Notes under the pieces: model-generated | Database searches by the model: none | What the model saw: only the letters and a program-made list of their open reading frames with translations | Told to the model about the DNA's origin: nothing | DNA from: Firmicutes bacterium UBA5201 | GTDB taxonomy: Bacteria; Bacillota; Clostridia; Peptostreptococcales; Acidaminobacteraceae | Assembly (NCBI GenBank): GCA_002412775.1 | Contig: DHVT01000010.1 | Coordinates: forward strand, 10,992 to 74,991 | Reading direction: 5' to 3' | DNA: 64,000 nt | In this document: positions 38,194 through 47,249 of the stretch, piece by piece | Position numbering within the stretch: position 1 is the stretch's first letter | Layout: the number at the start of each line of letters is the position of its first letter | Program-made: the position numbers and the translations under genes

Positions 38194-38505
38194 TTATCGC
38201 CTAAAACTCTTGATGAAATGATACATGCCTGCAACCAATAAGAGCGATCCCACCAAAGTCAGGAACATTCCTACTTTCAGTAAAGAGTTTATAACGACAC
38301 CCAAATCATTATTTTTCAAAACATACTCAAACAATGTAAATATGATTCCAAAGACAACTCCACTCAGCATCATCAGAACACTCTTCTTGAAACCTATTTC
38401 AGATTCCATGGCAATACGTTTTTTCATCTTATCTTCAGCCATCTGGCGGACGGATTTGTCCTCCATGGACCTGATATCACTTGTTCCGTTAAACCAAAAA
38501 TTCAA
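38194..38505 (-). CDS. Small two-segment membrane protein, unrecognised
   Basis: The start is TTG 38505, with GGAGGTG five bases upstream; this gives 103 aa and avoids a long overlap with murE. Two membrane segments (SVLMMLSGVVFGIIFTLFEYVL and VGMFLTLVGSLLLVAGMYHF) follow a charged N-terminal helix. The gene starts 4 bases after the murE stop, so it is coupled to it. No family recognised. Confidence 0.65.
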   Translation of the reverse strand: MNFWFNGTSDIRSMEDKSVRQMAEDKMKKRIAMESEIGFKKSVLMMLSGVVFGIIFTLFEYVLKNNDLGVVINSLLKVGMFLTLVGSLLLVAGMYHFIKSFRR

Positions 38506-38509
38506 TTGC

Positions 38510-39976
38510 TCACCTCCTGCTACTAAAATCATAGTTTCTGACCAACTCTCCATCGTCAAATGGAATGATGCGGTCTGAATAAATCTGATACGACTCATGC
38601 CCTTTCCCGGCTATCACGACCACATCCTCTGAATCAGCAATATCCAGTGCCCTATAGATGGCTTCTTTGCGGTCTTCGATAATCTCATACGATTCCGATG
38701 ATCTTTTGATGCCGGATTCGATTTCAGAGATTATACTATAAGGATTTTCACTTCTTGGATTGTCCGATGTCAGAATGCATAAATCGGCGAGTCTTCCCGC
38801 GATTTCACCCATGACAGGTCGTTTTGACTTATCCCGATCACCACCACAACCAAAGACGACAATGACTTTTCTTTTTCCAAATGCTCTTACCGCGGATAAA
38901 ATATTCTCAAGACCATCTGGCGTATGGGCATAATCCACAATAGTCATGGTACCCTTTTTATTAAAGACAGGTTCAAATCTTCCTTTGACACTTCCGATGG
39001 TTTGAATGAATTTCACAATGTCTTCAATGGACATACCAGCAGCATAACAGGCACCAATTCCGGCAAGTGCATTGTATACGCTGAATTTACCCGGAGTCTT
39101 TAGGTGGATGTCATACCCGTTTCCCTTGAAGTGCAACACGAATTTCACTCCCGTTTCCGTGTATGAAAGATCGCTTGCCTTAAAATCTGCATCTTGATCT
39201 ATCCCATAAGACCAAATTTTCTCACAAATTGAACTTTCCACTATCTCGTCGAAAATGACATCATCCGCATTTATGACGGCATAGCGGCACATCTTAAAAA
39301 GTTTCAGCTTCGCGTTTTTATATCGGTTCATATCACCATGCTCGTCCAAATGATCCGGTGTCAGATTCGTAAAAACACCCACTCTGAAAGCGCAGTTGTC
39401 TACTCTATGATACTCTAGGGCGATTGAAGTCACTTCTACCGCAACATCCGTCACTCCCGCATCGAGCATCTCTCTCAAAGTACCTTGCAATTCCAATGCG
39501 TCAGGTGTCGTTGGATTTAATTTTTCCACTTGAGTCGACTGTTCTCCGATAGTGTTGTCAATTGTCCCAATAATCCCTGATTTTCTTTTACCGAGCTCAA
39601 GTAATTTCGCAACAATCCAAGCAACCGAGGTTTTTCCATTTGTTCCTGTGATTCCGATGACATTGAGTTCATGCGAAGGATTACCATAAAAATTACCTGC
39701 GACTACAGCCATGGCTTTTCGAGTGTCTTCAACATTTATTACCGTGATATCGTCTGGAATTCCGGGGACCTCTCTCTCAACGATCAATGCCTTTGCACCA
39801 GCTTCAATCGCCTCAAGCGCAAAATCATGTCTGTCCACACTCTTGCTTTTTACGCAAATAAACAGTGAATTGTTCTCTACTTTTCTCGAATCCCAAGCGA
39901 TGGATTTCACATTCAGATCTTCTGATCCCTGAAATAAAGTGTATCGGATTCCAATTAGCAAATCAGTGATCAACAA
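38510..39976 (-). CDS. murE: UDP-MurNAc-L-Ala-D-Glu:meso-diaminopimelate ligase
   Basis: The 488 aa Mur ligase has the ATP loop GITGTNGKTS, VEVTSIALEYHRV, TNLTPDHLDEHGDM and the DAP-specific DNPRSENP motif, which separates DAP-adding MurE from lysine-adding enzymes. Cytoplasmic, peptidoglycan precursor synthesis. The start is TTG 39976 with GGAGGTG five bases upstream. It is not in a dcw cluster but in a small operon after a flavin reductase and a zinc-ribbon membrane protein, so it may be a second, special-purpose copy; this cannot be tested here. Confidence 0.92.
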   Translation of the reverse strand: MLITDLLIGIRYTLFQGSEDLNVKSIAWDSRKVENNSLFICVKSKSVDRHDFALEAIEAGAKALIVEREVPGIPDDITVINVEDTRKAMAVVAGNFYGNPSHELNVIGITGTNGKTSVAWIVAKLLELGKRKSGIIGTIDNTIGEQSTQVEKLNPTTPDALELQGTLREMLDAGVTDVAVEVTSIALEYHRVDNCAFRVGVFTNLTPDHLDEHGDMNRYKNAKLKLFKMCRYAVINADDVIFDEIVESSICEKIWSYGIDQDADFKASDLSYTETGVKFVLHFKGNGYDIHLKTPGKFSVYNALAGIGACYAAGMSIEDIVKFIQTIGSVKGRFEPVFNKKGTMTIVDYAHTPDGLENILSAVRAFGKRKVIVVFGCGGDRDKSKRPVMGEIAGRLADLCILTSDNPRSENPYSIISEIESGIKRSSESYEIIEDRKEAIYRALDIADSEDVVVIAGKGHESYQIYSDRIIPFDDGELVRNYDFSSRR

Positions 39977-39999
39977 TTGTCCACCTCCAATTCTTTCAC

Positions 40000-40266
40000 T
40001 TAAGCCTTTGTATCGACTTCGATAAGCTCACCACAATGACTACAGTGGTACTCATGTTTTTTGGCACGCGTCAATCTTTCAAGTTTTTCTCTCTTCCCAC
40101 AATGTGGACATCTCAGTTTCGTTTTAGTCAAATATACAATTCCAATCAAAGCAAATATCGAAGGCAAATAAAAACCGACATTGAATGATCCACCGATAAA
40201 TGTCACACAAAATATGGCTGCCAGGGCCCAACCCGATTTGATGGCTTTCCAAGATACTTTTTTCAT
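40000..40266 (-). CDS. Small membrane protein with C-terminal zinc ribbon
   Basis: The 88 aa protein has two hydrophobic segments (WALAAIFCVTFIGG and FYLPSIFALIGIVYL) and then a zinc ribbon CPHCGKREKLERLTRAKKHEYHCSHCGE split as CPHC...CSHC. GAAGGAG precedes ATG. It lies between the flavin reductase and murE genes in one operon. Function unknown. Confidence 0.7.
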   Translation of the reverse strand: MKKVSWKAIKSGWALAAIFCVTFIGGSFNVGFYLPSIFALIGIVYLTKTKLRCPHCGKREKLERLTRAKKHEYHCSHCGELIEVDTKA

Positions 40267-40280
40267 TGAGTTCTCCTTCT

Positions 40281-40781
40281 CTATTTATAATACGCTTTGA
40301 CGATCTCGCCATAATAAAGTACATGAAAATCATTGTCAGGGTAACTTGAAGTGCGAATGTCTCTGCTTAAAGTTCCAGGTTCCATCGCCTGCTTGTAAAC
40401 GATTTTACACTCGAGGTGAAGTGCGCAATCCGCTATTATGGGTGTGTCAATAATTTGAGACTCTGCGAGTGTCAAACCACATTCTTTGATTTTGTCCATA
40501 TCTCTACCGGATTTGGTGCCACAAAATGCCAAAGCTTTTTTCAGATCCTGATCAACCGGTACACTGACAGAAAATGATTCAACTTGGTCAATCATTGAAT
40601 ACGTGTGTCTTGTATATCTTACTGGCACCATGAAAACGGGCTTGTTCCAAATATAACCCAGTGTACCCCATCCAATGGTCATTGTATTGACTTTATCAAA
40701 ACTTTTCACAGTTAAGAAAGCCCCTTTGACCAGTTGGGTCAACAAATCTTTAGATAATTCTTGAAAAGTGATTTCCTTCAA
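40281..40781 (-). CDS. Flavin reductase-like FMN-binding protein
   Basis: The 166 aa protein belongs to the flavin-reductase-like split-barrel family: GAFLTVKSFDKVNTMTIGWGTLGYIWNKPVFMVPVRYTRHTYSMID at the N-terminus, then SVSVP and FCGTKSGRDMDK. It probably binds FMN and acts as a redox enzyme. The start is TTG 40781 with AAGGAGGG upstream. First gene of the murE operon. Confidence 0.85.
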   Translation of the reverse strand: MKEITFQELSKDLLTQLVKGAFLTVKSFDKVNTMTIGWGTLGYIWNKPVFMVPVRYTRHTYSMIDQVESFSVSVPVDQDLKKALAFCGTKSGRDMDKIKECGLTLAESQIIDTPIIADCALHLECKIVYKQAMEPGTLSRDIRTSSYPDNDFHVLYYGEIVKAYYK

Positions 40782-40863
40782 AATTAAACCCTCCTTAATT
40801 ACATTTTATAATACATTATAATCTTTTTTCGCTGATATTGTACATCGAGTTAATAATCTGTGT

Positions 40864-40869
40864 TATAAT
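40864..40869 (+). promoter_or_regulatory. Extended -10 box of a possible small RNA
   Basis: TG-T-TATAAT at 40861-40869 is an extended -10 element; no protein gene lies downstream on this strand before a terminator. Confidence 0.4.
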
Positions 40870-40875
40870 GATGTG

Positions 40876-40971
40876 TAACATAAACGCTTGCCCAAGCGGA
40901 AATTGATCTCTCTTAGGAGATTTCAATAGAAAACAGTTTTGGATCTTAGGATTCAGAACTGTTTTTTTTTG
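40876..40971 (+). ncRNA. Candidate structured small RNA
   Basis: About 96 bases between a flavin reductase gene and the end of a chromate transporter gene hold three consecutive hairpins. They are CGCTTG/CAAGCG at 40885-40898, ATTG-ATCTC/GAGAT-TT-CAAT at 40902-40927, and AAAACAGTT.../AACTGTTTT at 40930-40970, ending in a ten-T run. An extended -10 box stands 7 bases before the predicted 5' end. There is no ORF of note and it matches no RNA class that I know. It could instead be only a terminator for the chromate operon. Confidence 0.4.
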
Positions 40972-40975
40972 CCCA

Positions 40976-41509
40976 TCAAAATCCGAGCAGAATGCCCACC
41001 GCCGCAGACACGACCACATAAGCGACAGGGTGCCTATTATATCTTTTGATCATATAGAATATGACCAGAAAAAAGATGGCTTTCTTAAGATCCAATAAAC
41101 CCTTTTCAAACACGGCGATCTTTATGATGTCAAATCCCGCAACTGCTATCAAACCCGTCACAGCAGGTCTGAGCCCCCAAAAGGAATGCTCCAGTGTTTT
41201 GCTCTTACTGAATTTTTCCATGTATCCAGCAACCACCAATACTATAATGATGGATGGGGTCACCATTCCCAGTGTCGCCGCAAGACCTCCAAAGAGACCT
41301 CCTACATTATAACCCGCATATGTTGCCATATTGATGCCGATCGGGCCAGGTGTGGACTCGGAAATTGCCACCATGTCCACTATGAAGGATATCGGAAACC
41401 ACCCCGTTGTCATGGAAAGATGCCTTAGAAAAGGAATCGTTGCCATGCCCCCGCCTATGGCGAATAGACCAATTTTAAAAAATTCAAAATACAACTCAAG
41501 AAGGATCAT
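40976..41509 (-). CDS. Chromate transporter-family protein, second half
   Basis: The 177 aa membrane protein is one of two short ChrA-type halves: FFKIGLFAIGGGMATIPFLRH and ISESTPGPIGINMATYAGY are the hallmark motifs. Paired short ChrA proteins form a heteromeric carrier; many are likely to move ions other than chromate. Its start overlaps the first half by four bases (ATGA). Confidence 0.9.
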   Translation of the reverse strand: MILLELYFEFFKIGLFAIGGGMATIPFLRHLSMTTGWFPISFIVDMVAISESTPGPIGINMATYAGYNVGGLFGGLAATLGMVTPSIIIVLVVAGYMEKFSKSKTLEHSFWGLRPAVTGLIAVAGFDIIKIAVFEKGLLDLKKAIFFLVIFYMIKRYNRHPVAYVVVSAAVGILLGF

Positions 41510-42060
41510 CGTTTTTCCTCCTTAGTCATTTTACCCATCAAAATGCCAATCACAGCAGCTCCCAATACAAACGCGATAGGGGTCAGTTTCGTGAAAATCA
41601 TTCCTAAAAAAACAACACAGAAAATCAGGAGACCAATTGTGTTCACAACAGCTTTTTTCCATAATCCGATCACCACATTGAGAATAAGCGCCGCAACGCA
41701 TACAGCTATACCGGAGAAAGCGCTTCTCACAATCGGTAAATCTTGAAAATTATTCAAAAAAGCAGCTATGAATGTAATGATGATCAAACATGGACTGACG
41801 ATCCCCATTGCTCCAGCGATTCCACCCAATGCCCCTTTTCGCTCCCTACCGATGAATATGGCGACATTGACTGCGATGATTCCAGGTAAGCCTTGACTCA
41901 CAGCATAATAGTCAATGATTTTCTCATGACTGATCCAATTCCTTTTTTCAACGATTTCCTTCTGCAGAATAGGCAGCATGGCATATCCACCACCGAATGT
42001 CACTGAACTCATCTTAAAGAACAATACATATATTTCCCACAGCATTCTCATCTGACCCAC
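41506..42060 (-). CDS. Chromate transporter-family protein, first half
   Basis: The 184 aa membrane protein has FFKMSSVTFGGGYAMLPILQKEIVEK and YAVSQGLPGIIAVNVAIFIG, the ChrA family pattern. It overlaps by 13 bases the end of a low-molecular-weight phosphatase gene and by 4 bases the second half. Confidence 0.9.
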   Translation of the reverse strand: MGQMRMLWEIYVLFFKMSSVTFGGGYAMLPILQKEIVEKRNWISHEKIIDYYAVSQGLPGIIAVNVAIFIGRERKGALGGIAGAMGIVSPCLIIITFIAAFLNNFQDLPIVRSAFSGIAVCVAALILNVVIGLWKKAVVNTIGLLIFCVVFLGMIFTKLTPIAFVLGAAVIGILMGKMTKEEKR

Positions 42061-42506
42061 CCTTTTTTGTTCAAGAGCGCCTCACAGCCTTCCAAAACAT
42101 CCCTGTAGGTTTCTTCAAAATCTCCTGTATACCAGGGATCGGCGATGTCTCTGGGGGAATCGGTAAGATCAAGTAATCGTATGATTTTTTCAGACGGATC
42201 CCCTCCGGCGATTTTTATCACATTCTTGACATTGCTTCTGTCCATGCAAACAATCAGATCATAATAATCGTAATCTTCTTTTTTAAACAGAACCGAGCGT
42301 TTGCCCCTGCAAGATATGCCCACCTCATTCAGTTTTTTTACAGTGCCATGGTGAACGGAGCTTCCAAGTGTCAATCGTCCGGTCGCCGATGATGCGATTT
42401 CAAATTGATCAGACAGATGTCTTTTATCTACCATGTCCTTTAGAACAAATTCAGCCATGGGGCTCCTGCAAATATTACCAAGACATACAAACATGATTTT
42501 TATCAT
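42048..42506 (-). CDS. Low-molecular-weight protein-tyrosine phosphatase
   Basis: The 152 aa protein has the catalytic P-loop VCLGNICRSPMAE (Cys nucleophile, Arg) at the N-terminus and the general acid in DPWYTGDFEE. Members dephosphorylate protein tyrosine or act as arsenate reductases. The P-loop and DPWY suit the phosphatase group. AAGGAG precedes ATG 42506. It leads the three-gene operon with the split chromate transporter. Confidence 0.92.
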   Translation of the reverse strand: MIKIMFVCLGNICRSPMAEFVLKDMVDKRHLSDQFEIASSATGRLTLGSSVHHGTVKKLNEVGISCRGKRSVLFKKEDYDYYDLIVCMDRSNVKNVIKIAGGDPSEKIIRLLDLTDSPRDIADPWYTGDFEETYRDVLEGCEALLNKKGWVR

Positions 42507-42537
42507 TTGGAATACTCCTTACAATTCTTTTTAATAG

Positions 42538-43416
42538 TTATAGTATATCAAAAATTGACAGTTGTGGGTCGTCCATCTTGTCCTCAAACGTTTTCATATA
42601 CTCAAACAATTGCTGGTCATCAGTCACAATACCATGTTTATGACATCGCTCCCGAAGGATGGCCATTAATCTCTTGCTGTTTGGCGAAGGAATCATATAA
42701 TTGTTTCCATAAGTTTTTATATATTTATCTTTCAGTCCTGGAAAATGCATATCAAGCTTGCTATAGTAATATTCACGGTCACCTTCCCTGAGTGTCAGCC
42801 CCATACCGAACGTCAGAATCCCATAAACATTCGCATCGATACAATAATCGAGTATTCCATTCAGGTTATCCTCAGTATCATTTATGAAGGGTAGAATTGG
42901 CGTCAGCCATACGATGGTCGGTATGCCGTGATCTCTGAGAATTTTTAGGACTTCCGCTCTGCGCTTGGTGGTACAGACATTCGGCTCGATGATTTTACAT
43001 AGCGATTCATCGTAGGTCGTCAGCGTCATCTGAACCACGCATTTTGTTTTTTCATTGATGGACTTCAAAAGATCCAGATCTCTGAGTATCAAATCCGATT
43101 TTGTCTGAATGGCCAAACCGAAGTCATAATGATTGATCAGTTCAAGACTTTTCCTAGTCATTTCAAGTTGTCCTTCAATTGGCATATAGGGATCTGTCAT
43201 CGCCCCGGTACCGATCATGCATCTATTTCTTTTTCGTTTCAAAGATTGCTCCAGAAGTTCTATCGCATTGGATTTCACTTCTACATCCTCGAAATCATGT
43301 TGCATATTGTAGCATTTGCTTCTGGAGTCACAATAGATGCACCCATGCGTACAGCCTCGATAAAGATTGATGCCGTTATGGGCGGATAAAATACCTTTGA
43401 CCTCTTTGTAATGCAT
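42538..43416 (-). CDS. Radical SAM protein, SplB-like / Rv2578c group
   Basis: The 292 aa protein has the radical SAM cluster motif in RGCTHGCIYCDSRS (CxxxCxxC), then IGTGAMTDPYMPIEGQ and TKSDLILRDLDLL. This is the pattern of the Rv2578c/PA0069 group related to spore photoproduct lyase. The substrate is unknown. GGAAG precedes ATG 43416; it follows the MutS-like gene by 17 bases. Confidence 0.85.
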   Translation of the reverse strand: MHYKEVKGILSAHNGINLYRGCTHGCIYCDSRSKCYNMQHDFEDVEVKSNAIELLEQSLKRKRNRCMIGTGAMTDPYMPIEGQLEMTRKSLELINHYDFGLAIQTKSDLILRDLDLLKSINEKTKCVVQMTLTTYDESLCKIIEPNVCTTKRRAEVLKILRDHGIPTIVWLTPILPFINDTEDNLNGILDYCIDANVYGILTFGMGLTLREGDREYYYSKLDMHFPGLKDKYIKTYGNNYMIPSPNSKRLMAILRERCHKHGIVTDDQQLFEYMKTFEDKMDDPQLSIFDIL

Positions 43417-43433
43417 GGCTTTATCTTCCTTTC

Positions 43434-45023
43434 CTATTTCCAGACCCCTTGGCTCAAATAGTTCATGGCCCGTTCATTTGCGGCATTTGAAATCTGTTCA
43501 TCAAACCCGAGTATTCTGAGCAGTTTGATGGCATTTCTACTTTTGGCTTCTCCCGTTTTCATTTTATAATCAAAGATCATGGTATCGCCGGAGAAATCTT
43601 CTTGGAAATGCACCATCTCATATTGTTCTTCAAGCAAACGGCAAAGTTCCACATCATGTGTGGCCACCAGGCAAAGTGTATTCTCATCCGCAATCGCCTT
43701 CAGAATTTCACTGGACGCGGCAATCCTCTCCACTGTATTGGTTCCGCGGAGCACCTCATCGATCACACACATAATCGCATGACCTGACCTTGTCGCTTCA
43801 ACGATGCGCTTTAAGGATTTGATTTCAGAGATATAATAACTTTCACCTGAAAGCAAATTGTCACTTAAGGCCATTGACGAATAGATTCTGAATGCTGTAG
43901 CATCATATGTCTTGGCCAACACCGTACAAATCGCCTGTCCCATGATGGCATTGATGGCGGCTGTTTTAAGAAATGTCGATTTTCCTGAAGCGTTCGACCC
44001 TGTTACCAAATGTGACTTGTTCATCATCAAATTATTGGAGACACAAGTTTTGACAAGTGGATGGATCAAAGCCTCACCCTGTAGATAAGGCGTTTTATTC
44101 GATTCAAAGACGATTCTTGGAATTGAATGTTCTGGAACACTTTTTCGATAGGAAGAGACTGCAAGTGCGGCTTCAATCTTTCCAAGCGATTCATGAATCT
44201 TGAAAATGGAATGATAATGTGTTCCAATTTTATTTTTTATAATCTCATAAGTGATTAAATCGAGCAACAGCCAATTGCTGAACAAATCGCCGACATCGGA
44301 ACCCGAAGTGACCGATACACCACCAACTCTTAAAATCACTCCCAATTGGCTCAGTTCTTTGTACATTTCATTTGTGTGGTGATCGAGTTTGTGACTAGAC
44401 AGCTTTCTGATCTTATTTGCCGCAAATACCATGGATACCGAATAATTCACCGTTTCAATATCCGTATAGATCTTTTTGCGCATGACCTCTCTGACCACAG
44501 AATTCACTATCGCGAAAAATGCGAGCGCCAAAATATTGTTAAGGCTAATGATCGTAGCCACTGCGGAAAATACAAATCCAAGGGACAAAATCATATATAG
44601 GACCAGTTTTGAAGCACTCCGGCTTCCAGGTTCAAACACTTCTGCCAGTTTTGCTTTATTGTTTTTCCCGAGTTTATATAAAATTTTATGAAGCTTTATT
44701 CGCAAATCAGTATCTTGCTCGATTGCATCGATCAGACCTTTTCTGCTGTTAAAATCATCTTCAGAGACGGTCGGTTGCCTAAGCTGATGATAAAGATACT
44801 GTTCCCCTGAGGTGGATAGCCCCATATTGATCCTTTTGAAAACATCATCCATATTGAGGTCGTTCCATGTGATATCATCTACCACAAACGGATCCAGACT
44901 GTTTTTGACCCTATACCCATGGTAGCTTTTTATGGCTTCCATGTCACCTGGTTTGTATTTGATTTTTGGAATTTCTCCAAATTGATTGATGACATTTTTC
45001 ATGGCCTTCATTTTTTTCAACAT
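43434..45023 (-). CDS. MutS-like ATPase with internal membrane segments
   Basis: The 529 aa protein lacks the mismatch-binding domain of MutS. It has a MutS core-like helical part, two hydrophobic segments at about 150-190 (LVLYMILSLGFVFSAVATII, ILALAFFAIVNSVV), and the C-terminal MutS ATPase: TGSNASGKSTFLK (Walker A), CVIDEVLRGTNTVER (Walker B and D-loop) and ATHDVEL. This fits the membrane-associated MutS-like subfamily in Firmicutes, of unknown role. It is coupled to a radical SAM gene. Confidence 0.85.
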   Translation of the reverse strand: MLKKMKAMKNVINQFGEIPKIKYKPGDMEAIKSYHGYRVKNSLDPFVVDDITWNDLNMDDVFKRINMGLSTSGEQYLYHQLRQPTVSEDDFNSRKGLIDAIEQDTDLRIKLHKILYKLGKNNKAKLAEVFEPGSRSASKLVLYMILSLGFVFSAVATIISLNNILALAFFAIVNSVVREVMRKKIYTDIETVNYSVSMVFAANKIRKLSSHKLDHHTNEMYKELSQLGVILRVGGVSVTSGSDVGDLFSNWLLLDLITYEIIKNKIGTHYHSIFKIHESLGKIEAALAVSSYRKSVPEHSIPRIVFESNKTPYLQGEALIHPLVKTCVSNNLMMNKSHLVTGSNASGKSTFLKTAAINAIMGQAICTVLAKTYDATAFRIYSSMALSDNLLSGESYYISEIKSLKRIVEATRSGHAIMCVIDEVLRGTNTVERIAASSEILKAIADENTLCLVATHDVELCRLLEEQYEMVHFQEDFSGDTMIFDYKMKTGEAKSRNAIKLLRILGFDEQISNAANERAMNYLSQGVWK

Positions 45024-45150
45024 AACGGCTCCTAATAGTGAATTTTATACTATTGTAACTGCAAATCATTAACATTCGCTTAAACAACTAGAAACAATGT
45101 CTTATATAAATTATAATGGATATGTTCCATTTGAAAGGAGGCGACCAACT

Positions 45151-46095
45151 ATGCAATACTATTTTGCACCACTTGAAGGTGTCACGGGTTACATCTACCG
45201 AAATGCCCATAAAAAATACTTTGACGGAGCAGACAAATATTTCACCCCGTTCATCTCCCCCAACAGTATAAGGAATTTCACCACAAAAGAACTGAATGAT
45301 ATACTCCCTGAGAACAACCTTGGAATTGAAATTGTGCCGCAAATACTCTCGAGCAAATCCGAAGAGTTCATACAGACCGCAGAAGCCCTATATGAGTACG
45401 GCTATGGAGAAATCAACCTTAACCTCGGTTGTCCTTCAGGGACGGTGGTCTCAAAAGGCAAAGGTTCCGGTTTTTTGGCGTATCCGGAGCAATTGGATCG
45501 ATTTCTTGATGATATATTCAACCCTTCCAAAATGAAGATTTCCATAAAAACAAGATTGGGTGTTAATGATCCGGAAGAATTTTATGAACTCGTCAAAATC
45601 TTCAACAAGTATCCCATTGAAGAGTTGACCATCCACCCGAGAGTTCAAAAGGATTTTTATAAGAACACACCCAATTTAGCGGTTTTCAAAGCGGCTCTCC
45701 CCACTTTAAAAGCACAAATTTGCTACAATGGGGATCTATTCAATAAAACCGATTATGAAAAATTCACTGCTGATTTTCCGGAGGTCGATCGCATCATGCT
45801 CGGAAGAGGTCTAATAACAAATCCGAATCTCATCGGCGAGATCAAAGGTGGAGGCCCACTGGACAAGTCACTTTTACGAAATTTCCACGATGAGATCTAT
45901 GAAAACTACCAAAAAGTGATGTCAGGTGACCACAATGTCTTGTTCAAGATGAAAGAAATCTGGCTCTATATGATTCAATTGTTTCCAAATGAAAAAAAAT
46001 ACGCAAAAGCGATAAAAAAATCAGATAAACTGAAAGAATATGAAAAAGTGATCCAGTCTCTATTTGACGAACTGAATTGGATTGACCACCTATAG
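45151..46095 (+). CDS. tRNA-dihydrouridine synthase family protein
   Basis: From ATG 45151 (AAAGGAGGCG site) the 314 aa protein shows the Dus fold: FAPLEGVTGYIYR at the N-terminus, EINLNLGCPSGTVVSKGKGSGFL with the catalytic Cys in NLGCPS, ISIKTRLGV, LTIHPRVQKDFY and IMLGRGLITNP (FMN phosphate loop). It reduces uridines in tRNA using FMN and NADPH. TATAAT at 45112-45117 may be its -10 box. A terminator follows. Confidence 0.92.
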   Translation: MQYYFAPLEGVTGYIYRNAHKKYFDGADKYFTPFISPNSIRNFTTKELNDILPENNLGIEIVPQILSSKSEEFIQTAEALYEYGYGEINLNLGCPSGTVVSKGKGSGFLAYPEQLDRFLDDIFNPSKMKISIKTRLGVNDPEEFYELVKIFNKYPIEELTIHPRVQKDFYKNTPNLAVFKAALPTLKAQICYNGDLFNKTDYEKFTADFPEVDRIMLGRGLITNPNLIGEIKGGGPLDKSLLRNFHDEIYENYQKVMSGDHNVLFKMKEIWLYMIQLFPNEKKYAKAIKKSDKLKEYEKVIQSLFDELNWIDHL

Positions 46096-46097
46096 AG

Positions 46098-46137
46098 AAA
46101 AGACGCCTGATTCCGGATTTGGAACCATGCGTCTTTA
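46098..46137. terminator. Bidirectional terminator
   Basis: AAAGACGC (46099-46106) pairs with GCGTCTTT (46129-46136), with an inner TTCC/GGAA pairing, between convergent genes. Confidence 0.75.
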
Positions 46138-46145
46138 TACTTTAC

Positions 46146-46445
46146 TTATTCCTCTTTGTTATCCATCTGTGCCATGAAAGACATTGCCATTTCAATATAT
46201 TTGAGCAATTCGGCCTCGATTTTTTCCTTAGCCGCTACTTCTGTACCTTCAGCCACAGTGACCCTAAAACTTGTCTTAGCGACTTCAAGTTTCACAAAAT
46301 CCGATCCGAGTGCTTTTTCAGCCATTTCCTTGAGCATCTTTTTGGAATCGTCTTTGAGCAAATGCTCTGCGATCATATCTTGAATGTGTACAACAACACG
46401 TTTCGCATCGTCGATTTGAATTGATTTGACAAACATACTAATCAT
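46146..46445 (-). CDS. Small acidic/basic helical protein, unrecognised
   Basis: The 99 aa protein has AAAGGAG nine bases before ATG 46445 and its own terminator, so it is likely real. It reads as an alpha/beta domain (VKLEVAKTSFRVTVAEGTE) between charged helices ending IEMAMSFMAQM. I do not recognise the family and do not assign a role. Confidence 0.6.
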   Translation of the reverse strand: MISMFVKSIQIDDAKRVVVHIQDMIAEHLLKDDSKKMLKEMAEKALGSDFVKLEVAKTSFRVTVAEGTEVAAKEKIEAELLKYIEMAMSFMAQMDNKEE

Positions 46446-46548
46446 ATTTCGAATCTCCTTTATCTTTAGTCAATTCTCATTTTACCACATTGCAACAACT
46501 CTATAAACCATATATAATGAATCGAATACCATTAGATGAGGAGATAAC

Positions 46549-47202
46549 ATGAAAACATATATAATGAGAGTGATTCGATTGATGTTCGGTCTTTTGCTAT
46601 ACTCCATCGGAATAGTGCTGACCATCAATGCAGATATAGGATATGCACCATGGGACGTATTTCATGTGGGGTTTTCAAACACATTCGGAATGAGTCTGGG
46701 GATGGCCTCCATCATCACGGGACTTGCCATAGGTATCATTGCTGTGTTATTAGGTGAAAAAATAGGCATCGGCACCGTTTTGAACATGGTGATGATCGGA
46801 GTATTCGTCGACTGGATCATGTTCGGTAATTATATCCCTGTGGCGACAAATTTCTTGTTTGGAGTCCCTATGATGGTTGCCGGTATTGTAACCATATCAC
46901 TTGCCACTTATTTCTATATCAGTGCGGCGTTCGGGTCCGGACCAAGGGACAGCCTTATGGTGGCGGTGACAAGAAAGACCAGACTGCCTGTGGGATTTTG
47001 CAGAGGAAGCATTGAAATACTCGCGGTGATTGTCGGTTGGCAACTGGGTGGAAAGGTTGGCGTCGGAACAATTCTCTTCGCATTTCTGATCGGTTTTTTT
47101 ATCCAGACAACATTCAAAGCACTGAAATTTGATGCCACCGATATCTCCCATGAGACCTTGGATCAAACAATCCTCGCACTCACTGGGAAACCCAATAAAT
47201 AG
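46549..47202 (+). CDS. YczE/YitT-like integral membrane protein
   Basis: The 217 aa protein has about six membrane segments and the YczE pattern: RLMFGLLLYSIGIVLTINADIGYAPWDVFHVGFS, then SAAFGSGPRDSLMVAVTRKTRLPVGFCRGSIEI. The family is of unknown function. GAGGAG precedes ATG; a terminator shared with deoD follows. Confidence 0.82.
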   Translation: MKTYIMRVIRLMFGLLLYSIGIVLTINADIGYAPWDVFHVGFSNTFGMSLGMASIITGLAIGIIAVLLGEKIGIGTVLNMVMIGVFVDWIMFGNYIPVATNFLFGVPMMVAGIVTISLATYFYISAAFGSGPRDSLMVAVTRKTRLPVGFCRGSIEILAVIVGWQLGGKVGVGTILFAFLIGFFIQTTFKALKFDATDISHETLDQTILALTGKPNK

Positions 47203-47212
47203 TTTAGTTTAT

Positions 47213-47248
47213 AAAAAAACGCCTCAGGATCATCTGAGACGTTTTTTG
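47213..47248. terminator. Bidirectional terminator
   Basis: AAAAAACG-C-CTCAG (47214-47227) pairs with CTGAG-A-CGTTTTTT (47234-47247) between the convergent YczE-like and deoD genes. Confidence 0.85.
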
Positions 47249-47249
47249 T

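Noticed and set aside
40816..41019. Small ORF over the RNA candidate
   Set aside because: It runs across the terminator hairpin and into the chromate transporter end, with no ribosome site.
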